A stretch of DNA of 64,000 nt from Epiperipatus broadwayi (GCA_028023455.1 JAQFVV010012508.1:62001-126000), one strand, 5' to 3'. Shown: positions 1-13,186, numbered from the stretch's first letter. Program-made: numbers and translations. The notes: generated by a model from the sequence alone, not told the origin.

Positions 1-595
1 TTGTGGTTATGGGGCTTGATTAATTAAAAATTTAATTGATGTAATATGAAATAAGGGAGAAGTGAATTTTAGTAATCATTTTTCTTATCTTTCTTTAAAA
101 TTTTATAAAATTTACAAAAACACAATGCTTAATCTAAGTAAATTGGTTTGAATCTATTTAAGGATAATGAATCTAATAAATCTGTAATTTATTTTGCATT
201 GGGTGTTGTCGTGAAGGAATTTGTTAATGTAAAATAATAATATCGGAAGTCGATAATTTTAGTGCAAAAATGTTGGCTCATCTGAAACTATTTTGGGAAA
301 ATTATTGCTAGGAAAAGAAGATTCTAGAAATTTAAAGAACAATGGTAGGAACCTTATAAAAGCCATGCGAGTTTTATTATTATATAGATTGGACATAAAA
401 AGAAGAAGACTGTATCTTCAACTTGTTCAGTTTGTTGAGGCAGTTTTGAAATCCGCTGCCCATGTTATTCTGCCAGTTTCCGGTTTACATTAAATGAAAA
501 TCAGAATATGAAAAATTATCAACAAATATAATTACATCACAAAAATGATATTAACAATAAAATATATTATACAATGGGTGACAAAGGATAGAGTG
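1..595. other. No gene seen; AT-rich intron sequence
   Basis: The stretch is probably part of the intron of the minus-strand transporter. No SLC46-like second exon is readable. The 66-codon plus-strand ORF at 293-493 has no recognisable domain and I treat it as chance. Confidence 0.4.
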
Positions 596-1015
596 GATCC
601 ATTCTATCTTTTAAAAAGACCTTATCTTGTGTTTGGAAAGGAGAGTATTCATTATAAATATTCCATCTGTAAAGCACATGTGCCATGGTTTAAGCTATGT
701 TATTATTATAATTTATAAAAAATATCACACTATATAAATAACAATATTTATATATGTTTATGTTTTCATCTAATAATGATATATCGTAAATTGTAAAAAT
801 TTTGCAAGTGTCATTAATTAAAATCATATAATAATTAATTTAAAGTGATAATTATAATTTTCACGCTCTCAGTTCCAAATGCTTCAGATTGGCCTGAATT
901 CATTCTATCTTTTAAGAAGATTTTATCTTGTGTTTGGAAAGGAGAATATTTATTATAAATATCGTTCCATCTGTAAAGCGCATGTGCCGTGGTTTAAGCT
1001 ATGTTATTATTATAA
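596..1015. repeat. Direct pair of about 115 bp in the transporter intron
   Basis: Two similar segments lie at about 600-715 and 900-1015. Both contain ATTCTATCTTTTAA, CTTGTGTTTGGAAAGGAGA and TGGTTTAAGCTATGTTATT. The sequence just before the second (CCAAATGCTTCAGATTGGCCT) resembles the repeat array at 4.26-5.47 kb, so both look like diverged members of that family. Confidence 0.6.
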
Positions 1016-1073
1016 TTATTATATTTATTCTATGTAAACAAAATTATATATAAATACTAAATAAAATACATAC

Positions 1074-1986
1074 CTATCAATGTCATTAAAAAGAGACACA
1101 TTGTAGACACTAATAATAAAAGATGCGTTCGGCCATTATTTTCACGTTTAACCAGTGATGTTCTAAAGCATTCTTTAAGGTTTTCAGTATTAAAAAGACT
1201 ACTACAGCCTTTACTATTATTATTACTAATCTTCTGTATTTGTATGTTCTTGTTTTCAATTATATGTGGGATATTTCTAATTCTAAAAAATATATACAAA
1301 AAACATAAACAGAAACTTGATATTAAAAATAAAAAAGTGGGCTTATATCCAAATGCAGTAAGTAACTGGCCTCCAGCAAGAGATCCCACAATTTGACCAA
1401 AATATATTACTACATCTACTAAAGCAATTCTTATAGTTCTGTTATCCAAATTTGTGATGCCAGATACATAACTGAACATTGTCATCATAAGAAATAAAAT
1501 TCCTCCTGACAAAGAAATAGGAATACTAATAAGCAACATAAAAGCTAGTGGAAATTCTTTGTAAATTTCATTGACAAGTAACAGGGATGCTGCCACACAG
1601 TAGCCAATGCTTGGTAACATCATTGGAATTTTTTGCCCAAATTTATCTGTCCATGGTCCGACAAAAAATGAAAAGAACATTGCAGGAATGGTTTGAATAA
1701 CAGTTGAATAAAATTGCCAATTAGACGCTTCTGCTACAATCAAGTTGTATAAAGTATGTGCTGTAAAATTTGGAAATATTCTCTTAATATCATTGTCCAT
1801 ATGACTCTTGTTACTGCTAGTGGTTAAATTTTGACATACTTCCCATGACAAATTATAAGTCTTATAACAAACTTTTAATTTTAATATGTCTTGGAGCAGA
1901 GGTGCATAAGTAATCATTCCTATCATAAAAAAGAACATTCCTGGTTCTACGGTCACCTTTGTAATGAACTTTTTGAAGCTTGCCAT
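1074..1986 (-). CDS. SLC46 / proton-coupled folate transporter-like protein, first coding exon
   Basis: This is an MFS membrane transporter exon of about 304 codons, starting at the ATG at 1984-1986. What is seen: an N-terminal VEPGMFFFMIG hydrophobic segment, a long first extracellular loop with Cys residues and NxT/NxS sites (NLTTSS, NFTAH), then five or six further hydrophobic spans. The loop after the second span carries GPWTDKFGQKIP, which fits the MFS motif GxxxDxxGxK. The VEP start and loop layout match the SLC46 family, whose members move folates or related solutes with protons across plasma or lysosomal membranes. The exon ends in a phase-1 codon at a strong donor (GTATGT, first base at 1073), so the apparent stop at 1057-1059 is intronic. 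Family members have about 450-500 residues and 12 spans, so the C-terminal half lies past the left edge. The AG at 1995-1996, after a T-rich run, is a likely acceptor behind a 5' UTR intron. The exact substrate cannot be told. Confidence 0.8.
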
Positions 1987-2027
1987 AGTAATATCTACAA
2001 AAGTAAAGTTATATGTATAAATTTAGT

Positions 2028-2347
2028 GGTTTGCTTAAACATTTTGAACATTAGCTAAGTAAAGATGTATTCTGTATATTAATTTTTTTAAACTGTACTG
2101 TCAGCTAGTAAAGCCCAAATTCATAGCACTTAAAAATAAAAAGTAAAAACTGTATTCTAGGTCTTACTCTTTCATATAACAACACATATAAAAAATTCAA
2201 TGTATCTACAATATAAAAATCTATTTAAAGTAGCCATGCTATAAATATGTCTTTGCCAGTTTTGAAAATGCAGTTAGCAACAGTTAACAAAATTAACATA
2301 TGGAATAAATGTTTATTTAGCTAATGTTCAAAATATTTAAGCAAACC
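2028..2347. mobile_element. MITE-like element with about 31-bp TIRs
   Basis: The left end at 2028-2058 (GGTTTGCTTAAACATTTTG...) is matched by the reverse complement of 2317-2347, with about one mismatch in 31 bp. The interior has no coding capacity. It sits just upstream of the transporter exon, probably in the 5' UTR intron or promoter. Superfamily unknown. Confidence 0.7.
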
Positions 2348-2759
2348 AATAAGGAAAAGTAGAATAACCTGAATATTATATAAATTTATTTCCCATCATT
2401 CAATGCATGTAAAATAAAAATGAATCATAATTTAACACACATGGTGAAAACTGAATTTATGATTTAACATGCATAATGACCATGATTTCAAAAAATTTAT
2501 AACTACCAACTTGACACGGTATGTATTCTTCTTTACAACCAGGCTGTTGCATCATAAATACAACAAATATATAAAAGTGGTGATATATATTGAGACCATA
2601 GGTCTTATTTGATAATGATTAAATAAAATAATTTGATTATATATATAAATAAAAGATATAATAATAGTTGAACTATATCAAATTTTATTTTAAATTTATA
2701 AATTTATATATTTTTACTTTTAAATAAAATATTTTAATTATTTAAAATTATATATATAT

Positions 2760-2842
2760 ATCATTAAAAACCAGTCAACACTTAGACAATCCCAATATCA
2801 ATAACAATCAATAATTTCAAACTGTTGTCAAGGCAACCTCCA
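2760..2842. repeat. Dispersed repeat, copy 1
   Basis: This stretch shares about 80 bp with 41180-41262, including AGACAATCCCAATA and CAAACTGTTGTCAAGGCAA. Both copies lie directly after a (TA)n run, which suggests a common element with a TA-rich end or insertion preference. Confidence 0.6.
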
Positions 2843-2844
2843 GT

Positions 2845-2963
2845 CATGTGGTCTTCACAAATTTACAAGCACTCACCCATAAGTATCAGTTTAAAAAGTG
2901 GACCATATGCTTTATAAACTGATGCTTATGGGTGAGTACATGTAAATTCATGAAGAGCACATG
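2845..2963. repeat. Long hairpin (foldback), arms of about 47 bp
   Basis: Arm 2845-2892 pairs with 2917-2963 around a loop of about 24 nt. The arms share ACTCACCCATAAG and its complement CTTATGGGTGAGT. It directly follows the dispersed repeat at 2760, so both may belong to one element. Confidence 0.65.
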
Positions 2964-3849
2964 ATCAAAAGTTTATTCCCTTTTCTATATTACATACATA
3001 GTCAGTGCTATATAAATAGACTATTTATTGAAATAGTTTTTCTTTTCAGTTTTTTATTTAATTTTATAAATTTCGTTTTGTAGACAAGATCTGTCTTCAA
3101 ACCCTAAGACTCATTTCTTTTATATTGTATTTTGAGATTTAGTGAATTATGTTTGTTCAGAATGGAAAATATATAGTTGCTTCTTGAAAGTTTTTTTATG
3201 AATATTTCTGGACACATGTAAATAATTTTAAGCGGCTTTTGAGCCAGTAAAGATGAGAATTAAACTGTTAGCAACTTTCAAGCTTTAAGTTTATCGAAAG
3301 TGGGTTTTGTGGCTTAGTTGTTCAATTGTATTTTGTAGATTGTGAAGTGAGACCTGAATAGAACTCTTTCGGAATCAAATCACAAAGTTATCATTCTATG
3401 TGATGATATGTCTTCAGCTAAATTATTCGTCCTCATTTTTAAAATTAGATATGATTTTGAACTAAAAGTTATACAAAAGTTTGTACAAAAATTAACCGAT
3501 AAAAAATTATTTCTATAAATTTTTACATTCAACTTTGATATACTACAAAACCAATTACTGTCCAAAAAATTAAAAAAAAAGAATTCTTATAAAAATATTC
3601 TACAATTGTTTAAAATCTTAGATAAAATAAAAACTCTTCATTTTATAATCAGTATTATCTTAACACATTTTTGATAAAATCATATTCTTAATGTTTATAA
3701 TGTAGCTTTGATTATTTATAAACACTTATTTAATTCAGAATATCTGTTTGTTTATTTATTTGTTTCAGCTTCTGTTTGTTTGCTTGTTTCAAGATTTATT
3801 TGGATAAAATTTTAAAATTGACATTTAATATGTTTAATAAAATTTATTC

Positions 3850-3919
3850 AAATTTTGTACATTGTTATAAATCGCTGGAAATGCAAATTTTGTACATTGT
3901 TATAAATCACTGGTAATGC
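3850..3919. repeat. Tandem duplication, 2 x 35 bp
   Basis: Unit AAATTTTGTACATTGTTATA... occurs at 3850-3884 and 3885-3919 with two differences (CGCTGGAAATGC against CACTGGTAATGC). Confidence 0.75.
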
Positions 3920-4261
3920 AATATGACACTAAAATATTGCAGGTAGGTTCCCTAGTTTCATAAATTCAAAGGAGTTTTTAAATAAAATTTCAAATATTTG
4001 ATATCAAATTTCAAATAATACCTGATATTACTTTAATAAGTTTTAAATAATGCATGTGAGAGAGTACTACATATATCTTTTAAAAAACTTTACATTGAAA
4101 AATATCTTAACAATCTTTTAAAATTGAACTAAAAACAGTTATTGATTATAAAAGTGTATTGTAAATGAAGTTTATTTAATATTTATGATTTTGTTTTCAA
4201 CCTTAATACTAAAAACTAAAAAACAATAGATATAAAAATATTTTACAGTAAATACTTTTAA

Positions 4262-5472
4262 AGCATAGTAATTAATTTATTGAGTGCATAGAAAGCATAT
4301 GTAAACTAGTTTAAACAGGCATTAACCTGTATTCAATGCACTTTAAAATTTGCAATAATCAAGCACATTTTGCCGATAGAGGGATCTTCCAAACCATGAC
4401 AAAAGATAGCAACTTTTATAAAGATAAGAGCGGCATCTTATCTTTGACCTAAATGTCCATTTGTATATGTGAATCTGAAGCATCTTGATTTGAAAGTGTG
4501 AAGAAGTTGTTTTCTCCACAGTTTAAATCCACTATTTCCTTTACAAATTAACTTAGTGAAGTCTTGCCATTTAGCGCGAGTTAAAATTACGATATTAATA
4601 TTGGAAATTCTACAAACTATTGAATAATAGTAATTAATTTATTGAGTACCTAGAAAGCATATGTAAAATGGTTTAAAGAGGCATTTACCTGTTTTCCATG
4701 GGCTTTAAAATGTGAAATTATCAAGCATATTTTGCTGATAGAGGGATCTTCCAAACCATGACACAAGATAGTGACTTTTATAAAGATAAGAATGGCATCT
4801 TATCTTCAACCTAAATGTCCATTTATATGGGTGAATCTGAAGCATCTTGATTTAGAAGCATGAAGAAGTTGTTTTTTCCACAGTTTAAATCCACTATTTC
4901 CTTTACAAATTAACTTATGCGAAATCTTGCAATTTACAGTGAGTTAATATTATGATCTTAATATTGGAAATTCTATAAACTTTTGAATAGTAATTAATTT
5001 ACTGAGTGCACAGAAAGCATATGTAAAATAGTTTAAGCAGGCATTAACATGTATTCAATGCGCTTTAAAATTCGCAATAATCAAGCATATTTTGCCGATA
5101 GAGGGATCTTCCAAACCATGACACAAGATATTCAGTGCGCTCAATAAATTAATTACTATTTTTCAATAGTTTATAGAATTTCCAATATTAAGATCACAAT
5201 AATAACTTGCTGTAAATTGCAAGATTTCATGTAAATTAATTTGTAAAGGAAATAGTGGATTTAAACTGTGGAGAAAACAACTTCTTCATGCTTCCAAATG
5301 AAGATGCTTCAGATTTGCCTATATAAATGGACATTTAGGTCAAAGATAAGATGCTGCTCTTATCTTTATAAAAGTCACTATTTTGTGTCATGGTTTGGAA
5401 GATCCCTCTATCAGCAAAATATGCTTGATTATTGTGAATTTTAAAGCACATTGAATACCGGTTAATGCCAAA
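4262..5472. repeat. Array of a 360-bp repeat: two direct, one truncated, one inverted copy
   Basis: Copies run at about 4268-4627 and 4629-4985 (direct), 4986-5128 (direct, cut short) and 5129-5472 (inverted). Each has GATAGAGGGATCTTCCAAACCATGAC, given here only as its range, and a short internal palindrome AAAGATAAG...CTTATCTTT. The third and fourth copies meet head to head at about 5130. Diverged relatives lie at 596-1015 and 15545-15690. No coding potential is seen; it looks like a MITE or satellite-like family. Confidence 0.8.
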
Positions 5473-5488
5473 CTACTAAATGCTGTTA

Positions 5489-5738
5489 TTTATTTACTTT
5501 GAACTAAAACTACAAAATAATAGTTTCTACAATCACAATTGGGATATTTATATTTAATTTGAAATAAAGTATGTGTGGGGGGGGGTTTCAGAAAATATTT
5601 AAGGCAGTAACAAGGAATTGGTTTAATTAATTTCTAAATCCCCCCTCCCCATGTTTTTATTTCAAGTTGAATATAAAAAGTCCAATTGTGGTTGAAGAAA
5701 CAAATATCTTGTTTGTTTTTAGACCTAAGTAAATAGAT
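5489..5738. mobile_element. MITE family with TIRs of about 85 bp, small copy
   Basis: The arms share TATTTACTT, TTTCTTCAACCACAATTGG-type sequence and TTGAAATAAA. A G run of about 10 in the left arm (about 5577) faces a C-rich run in the right arm (about 5641), so the whole folds back. The same TIRs flank the larger element at 16612-17537. Confidence 0.7.
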
Positions 5739-6156
5739 AAAACCATTTATTATAAAATATTTTTTTATTTTAAATAATAGTTATTTAAAATGTTTTAAAC
5801 TTTAGTGCAAAGTATTGTAACATTCAATTACAGGGTTTGTTTAATTTTAGTAGTTTTAAATGCACTGAATAATGTAAAAATAAAGGTTGGGTTTGAACTA
5901 TGGTTTATTCATATTCTGATAACCAATGCTGTTTTTACTAGGTCTATAATCTTTTTGTTTGCTCTAAGTTAAATGGTTAATAACTGATTTGCATATTAAT
6001 TATAGTCATTTTATTATTTAATCAATTACATATTTTTTAAATATTAACTTCATAATATTTACATATTTTTGCATTATAAAAATTCTGATTGTATCAATGT
6101 TAAATTAATCTCACTTTTTATGTTAAAGTTTAGCAGGTCTTACAATATATATATAT

Positions 6157-6352
6157 AATACCTTAAAGATCAGCCTGTCAAGCTATTGTGCATGCACTTT
6201 TTATGAGTGTTACTAATAAATGAATACTTTTACTCCCAACACAAGATATAGTATTTAGGAAAGAATAAAATGAATCACTTATTCTATTCATTTATTATTA
6301 ACACTCATAAAAAGTGCATGCACAATAGCTGACAGGCTGATCTTTAATGTAT
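6157..6352. mobile_element. Foldback element, about 195 bp
   Basis: Left arm 6157-6225 and right arm 6285-6352 are reverse complements over about 67 bp (GATCAGCCTGTCA, TTGTGCATGCACTTTTTATG), with a loop of about 60 bp. One arm carries an extra base pair at CAAGCT/AGCTG. It is non-coding. Confidence 0.8.
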
Positions 6353-8230
6353 TACAATTTATAAACATGCACTATATAAAATAAATGCTTATTTAAATAT
6401 ATATATATATATGAAAACAGTAAAAAATTTATGAAAATATATAAAAAAGTATTTTTGGGTGGAGAATATAGTAAAAATTAACTAAGCACAAACATTTCCA
6501 TTTTTTTTGTATGAACTTCCATTTCAATTTGCCTGTAAAACTTACTAATTTCTTAACTGTGACATCAATATCTCCTTATTAATTGTAATGTAAATGTTTG
6601 TATTAAATATACTTCAATTTTATTAACTGTAACTTCAATACTCTTATTCACACACTAGTCTTGGCTTCAATAATTTTAAAAATTCTAACCATGTAAAAAT
6701 CTACTGGTAGTTTATTATTATGTTTATATCTTGTTTACTTGTTAAAACTTGAATGATGGAGGGAGAAATTTTTAAATAGGTTAAAACATTGCAGTGGTTC
6801 TCTTCTCAGGATGTTCGACAGGACATCAGAAGACCAGAAGATAATAACAGTAAAATAGTTAGATGAAAGTTAAAAGTAATAAAAATGTTGTTTATATTAA
6901 TCTTTATCCCCCCCCCATTGTTTCAAGTAAAGATGTTTTTCTCTTAAAACTAAGAAAAACTCATGAGGGATGACGAGTGATATTATTGTTTAATTCTTTT
7001 TTAAAATATCTTCAGTTAAGTGTTGCCCTATAAATGTTTGAATAAAATAAATAAATTAATTCTGTTTTTTATAATATATACATTATCCATGAGGTAAAAG
7101 TAGTTTCAAATCATATGAGAACATCTGTATTTATATATATGTACAGCATATGCAGTATATGTAAATTGAAGCTGTAAATTGTCTTTCTAAATTAATGTAA
7201 TAGGCAATGCACCATATATCAATTAGCATTATGGGTTATTAAGATTCACCTTCTTAGAATATATATTATAGCTAGATTTTAAAAGCTACCATTAAACTGT
7301 GGATGGGTCTTAATGCTTCAGATAAAATTTATATTTTATTATATGGGTATACGTACTGTTGTTATATAAAGAGTTTTGTTATTTTAAGTTATTGTGGGTG
7401 GAAGGTTAATTAAATGTTATTGTAATCCCTGTAATTACATTAACACATATAATTGTGCATCACTGGTTATATTAGTGTATTTTGTTACCTCATTCTTGCA
7501 TGATTCACTTTATTTATATATGTATATGCAGTGCATCCAGTGCCTGCTAGATTTTGTATATGTGCCCAATGTATTTAATATAAATATTAGCATTAGACTA
7601 GATCAGGCTGATGGACCAAAGATACAAGCCATCCCAAATCCTAGATTAGAGCACATTTATATTTTAGGAAGCACCTTCAATTAGAAGAATGAACACATCT
7701 GTGGGCTGGGGCATATGATTTCACTCATGAATCCTGCCATGAGGATCACCAAGTCAATCCCATGTTTATTAACAATTGAATTAACTATGAGTAAGGTGGT
7801 ACCATGATGCACCCAGTTGCCTCCCAAAAGTTAAACCTTCATCTATACTGAAACAGTATTATTGGTCTATCATCCTGTTTCATCTATTATGTAACATAGT
7901 AATCTTCTTTCCTAGTTCAAATCTCTCCCAGTTCACATATATAACCTTATAATAATTTATTTTAAAATGTAGTAGTGTATATTTATGTGTACATGCAGAT
8001 ATGTGCATATATCTAATAGTAATATTGATGTTTGTATGCATATAATATATATGCAGTTATAATTTTAAAATGATTAAATTAAATTAAGTTGTAAACATCA
8101 TTGTATGTGTGGTAGCATGCGACGGGAACTGTAATGTGATAGATATAGTAAACATAACACATTTTCTAAATTATTTCTATGTTATCTTTTAAGTTATTTA
8201 ATTTTAAATTTGTTGGTATTTGCATATAAA
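6353..8230. other. No gene recognised
   Basis: AT-rich sequence with a C run near 6908 and several (TA)n tracts. The 96-codon ORF at 7394-7684 shows no domain I recognise. Confidence 0.4.
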
Positions 8231-9284
8231 TTTTAAATTCAGAGGTATCTGTCTTATCCATATAGCAAAATGTTGATAACTTAACACTTTCATGGATCAC
8301 TTTTATTATTGGTCCAGCGAAGTAAAACTCTGAAACTTTTAATTGGTCAAGTGACAAACTTTTTGATACAAATATTTTCATCTTTTAATGTATATTAATT
8401 TTAGTTTTGTTTTCAAAAAGTATATTAATTATTTGTAATGTTAGGAAAGTAAACGAAAGTTATTTCAAAAATATATTTTTATTTGTATTTTATAGAAATA
8501 TTCAAAAGTGGAAAAATCAAAGAAAACATTACGAGCGAATTAGAAGCATTGTAAATGTCATTTAGATCCCTCCCAGATTTCACGTTACGAATTTTTTAAG
8601 AATTTTTTAGGAAAAATCTTAACATCTTTCTCAAAATAATTATACTTTCAGCATATTATTAAAAAAATACACCAAAAATACATTATAATGCCAGAAAAAT
8701 ATTCTAAATCATTAATCTTTGTTTGAAAATCAAATAAACAGCTTGGAGCAATCTAACCTCTTGACAAGATGTCAAAAATTGCTGCTATGGCTGGTTTCCT
8801 TTTCAATTTACAATCGTGTAAAGTATACAATTTTTTAATAAAACCTTACTACTTTTGTAAAATAACTATATTTTTATTAGAAATATTAGATTTTATGAAA
8901 ATTATTTATAATATGTACGAAACATAATAAAAAAAACACTCCAAAACATATATTTTCATTTTAGCAGTGAAAAAATATTTAACGGAATCATCAGCCAATA
9001 AGAATTGGGAATAGATTGGGAATAGATTATCCAACCAATCAAAACTGGCCTTCTTCTTTTGTTCAACTTAAAACCCTCCTAGTATTGATTTTTTACTTGT
9101 AAAATAATTCAAAAAAGGGCAGCATCTTATAGGCCTTGCTCTAAGCTTTAATACGGGTATTTTTTCATCAATGTAACTAAAAAATTGGCTGAGTTAGAGC
9201 AATCTAAAGGTGACAACCGCGATGTTGCATTTTTAAATTCAGAGGTATCTGTCTTATCCATATAGCAAAATGTTGATAACTTAA
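8231..9284. repeat. Perfect 54-bp direct repeat, copies 1000 bp apart
   Basis: 8231-8284 and 9231-9284 are identical. Each begins TTTTAAATTCAGAGG and ends TGTTGATAACTTAA. They bracket the piggyBac-like element, with TTAA at both ends of each copy. Confidence 0.9.
8281..9236. mobile_element. piggyBac-like non-autonomous element, copy 1
   Basis: The left end begins TTAACACTTTCATGG and aligns through CTTTTAATTGG with the left end of the element at 49892. The interior shares TTTTTTACTTGTAAAATAA and GGGCA(G/C)CATCTTA with the copies at 46663 and 49892. TTAA at 8281-8284 and at 9233-9236 fits the four-base target of piggyBac transposases. No transposase ORF remains. It is flanked by a 52-bp direct repeat, itself bounded by TTAA on both sides (8233-8284 and 9233-9284). 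Confidence 0.6.
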
Positions 9285-12200
9285 ATCTCTTTTAAAAAAA
9301 GAAAAAAATCAAGGTAATCAGTTTCTCAGAAATATCTCTCATTAAATTGTAAAATGAGATCTGAAGATTTTTAAAGATTTAAAAATAAAGTTAAAAAAGG
9401 CAAAGACAAAATCATTAACGCGGGACCATTTGTCAATAGCCAAGCCAGATCTTTTGTTCTTGTTAAAATTTATGCTGGCTATTAAAATTTAAAATTGAAA
9501 ATTAAAAGTCATAAACAACCTTCAATGGCTGATGAGGGGGAATGAGAAAGAATTAATAAAAAAACCCAAAATTCAGACATCAAGGTTCACTTGTTCACTC
9601 TTTTCAATGATAAAAACCATGGGGTAAAGAGCCACTGTCTAAAGTTTTTCTCTTAGAGAATTTCTCCAGGATGGGTATGAAGTTCAATACCCACAGCCCA
9701 CCAAGAAGACATCGGACAAGCCAGCCTAATGGAGAATGCCAGCACCAAATGCCTCAGCTAGAAGATCGGTAAATTTCTTCCTGCAGAGCTCTATAAAATT
9801 AAAACTTAAACTATTAAATTAATTCATAATTCTAAAGCTAGATAAATGTTAAACATTCATAATTAATAACTTTTAACAGATAAATTTTGTAACTTTAAAT
9901 TTAATAATAATAATCTTTGTAAGAATCTTGCCTGCTAGATATTTGTAATTGATAATTTTCTTAACATAATAACTGTAATCAGTTATTATTATTTGTTTTT
10001 CTGATCTGCAGTCATGCCTATTAACTATTTCATGTATTGTTAATTTATTAAGTTATGTTGTGCCTTCATTCAGAGTGGAGATTGATAATATTAATAATTT
10101 GGAGAGCTGATTAAAAACTCTCACATAGCTAATTAATGTTGCCATTTAGCACACCTATAAATCTCCAGTCTGAAAACTTACTCTTATATATATATATATT
10201 TGTTAAGCTACTATGTTTTGTCTTATTGTATAATTCAGGTTGGCATATTAAATGTTTATTTAGTCAAGTAAGAATGAGGATGATATTTTAAAGCCTATTA
10301 TAAATATTTAGTTAATTTTGAGTCCCAAATATGCTTTACTTCTCCTTACTTTATTCTTATAAACTATATGGATTACTGGGTAAATTAGATCATTTTTAAT
10401 TACTCTTTTTTAGCATGATTTAAGTATGCTAATTTATGAACCAGCATATAGTAGTTTTGCAGAATGAAACTGTAGATTTAGCACTTGATTAATTTTAATA
10501 TTTATATTTAGAAAGTGTTATGAATATGTCTTTATAAAGTACCCAGATGAAGTATATGCCTTGCTATATATATTTTATTAAAATAGGCTTTGGTTTTAAG
10601 GGCCATCCCACTATTCTTAGTTCGGACAGCTCACTCTTTTAGAACTGGAACATGAGGGTTCAGATTGTTTTATAAGCTGCTCTGATCACCCAAACTAAAT
10701 GTTCACATATTTTAAGATAGCAAGTCATATTGTCCATGGGAACTGAGTACTTGGTACTGAATCCCATGAATAATTGCACATTCGGGCCACATCTCTTATT
10801 TATTTTATGTATTGCTATAGTCTTGGAAGTTACACTACAAATTTCCAGTTCATTCTCCATATTATTATTCATTCAGCATTGATCTGAACCTCAGATCTTG
10901 TTTATATAATGCAATCTGCATAAAGAGCACATTTATAGATTAGTTATATATGTTAGTTATCATTCTTGTAGGATTTGACTATTAGCAAACTTCATAGAGA
11001 TGACATACCATAATTAAGGTATGATTAGAAACTGTAGATTAAAATTGTAATAAACTCATTTTAATTAAAGTACGTAAAAGATGGATGAGAACATATACTG
11101 AAATCTTCTCATCACTATAAGACATCTGTGGGTGTAAATTCTGATGCACTTTTCATATTTGTATTATTTATCTCATAACTTAAATATTTAAAACTCAGAA
11201 ATGTTTAGTGGGTTATTCATAATTCATTACCAAATCAAATCTACTCTAATTTAGAACTAGTTATTAAGATATGCATTGGCTAGTCAGTCATAGATGTGTG
11301 TCTTTAGTTAAACTATTAGTAATTTAGTCATTTATTCCCTGAGTCTCTTGCTCCACCCTTTGCTACTGCCAGCACACAAATTAAGAAACTCCAAGTGTAG
11401 CCTCATATATGTAATTCATAGGGTAGTAAGTTATGGAGTGTTGGTGGAGGAACTGAGGTGGGATATGATTCAAGGTCTCAACCCCTCATCTAGGTCAATC
11501 TTGAGGTAATTTACTGAAACTCTGGATTTTGTTTCATGAATGTACAAATCTGACCATTACATGTAGCCATAGCCCTAGATAAACCTTTTATTTAGCCCAT
11601 GTACAACAGTCCCTTATGCTTTAAGATTAAATAAATAAAATACACATAATTCAAACCCATAATTGATTGATGAAGATTCAAGTAATACCTATGGATTAAT
11701 TAAGGCATACTATCTTCACATCTATAAAAATCATTATCACCCTTAAAATGTGTAAAACCAGTAGATTATTTTATTTATTCTCACATCATGTAAGGCATCC
11801 TGTTCAGAATTTTGTTATAATTAATAAATGGTAGTTTTCACTGATAATGTTTGTCATCATCATTTGCGAGTCAGAACCACATAAATAGTAGATATAGAAT
11901 TAAGAGTTAGAGACTCTGTATAGATATTAAGAGTCTGTGCAGTCCCTGAGCTGACAAGAGCTGTATGAGAAAGGAAAGCTGTGTGACATCAAGAGTGTTG
12001 ATAATGCAGTGGAGATTAGGAAGTCTAGATAAGAGTTTAAGCTAGGATCATGGGAGCAGACTCTATGCATGCTTGTTGAGAATGCCTACCTGTTTTTTTG
12101 CTCTTGTTAGCAAATTATACGTGTTTGACTATTACAGAACTTGGCCCCACAATTTCACACGGTAATACAATTTGGCAGATTGGTGTAGAAGGGTTCATGC

Positions 12201-13186
12201 AAGAAGTATGTAACAGCAGAAGTATATACCACAACAGGTGTACATTTTTGAGAATGATTATGGTTATTTTTGGGTCCCACCTCATTTATATAAATAACTT
12301 TACTATAGTTTAAAACATATATAAGAGATTATATAAAATATAATAACTTAATACATATTCAAGAATTTATTAAAAGATGACCATGTTAAAAATACGATAA
12401 ATTTGTGTAATGTAAAAATGGCAATATATTGTTTAAAGGAGCTTGAATGAGCTGATGAAGACCTGGTTAGTTGAAATATATAATGGAGCCTTTAGTGTAA
12501 TTTTTTTTTGCTGCCTAGAGTCATGTTTGAAAGTTGAAGAATGTTCATTAACTGTACACAAATATCTTACATGATTATATTTTTAATTAGCATATTTGTG
12601 AGTTCAAGCCCTGTAAATAGTTTTTATTTTGAAAGCTTTCAATCAGTGAATCTGTCATTTGTGAATGTAATAAAACTTTTATCACAATGTTATGCAATCA
12701 TGAATGTTAGAAACATTCAGTGGAGACATAATTAATGAACCCATCTGATCTATACTAGCTACATTTTTACTGTTTAATTCATTTCATGTTTTTATATGCT
12801 TTCATATGATAGCCACCATTTATTGCTATTTTAAACATAAATTTATATATATTTTTTACAATCTATTAAAATCTGTTGTAGTATTGATCCCAATTAAATA
12901 TATAAATGTATGTGTGCGTTTTTTAAAAGCATAAGGAGTTTTGTACTATCATTGGATTCAGCATTTAATATGCTGCTCTACTTACTATTACAAATATTTG
13001 TTATAACTTTGCATACTTAATATGTTTGGCAAAGTGTGTTATTCTTTTTGCTCAGTTTTCTGCTTGGTAGTTCATTTTAAATGAAGCACCATAATCAAAC
13101 TATATTATTTTATTTGTTTTTTTTCTTTATAATGTTTATTTAACTGGTGGAATATGTAAATTATTGCATTTACACATAAGAAGGCA
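9285..13186. other. No gene recognised
   Basis: Mostly unstructured AT-rich sequence. 9600-9790 and 11330-11600 are less AT-rich, but no open frame or splice-bounded exon reads as a known family. The small ORFs at 10660-10872, 12098-12313 and 12541-12735 show no domain. Confidence 0.35.

Noticed and set aside
12445-12490. CTGATGA at 12453 followed by GTTGAAATAT, resembling a hammerhead
   Set aside because: Helix II would have only three weak pairs, helix III does not form, and no helix I closes the motif.
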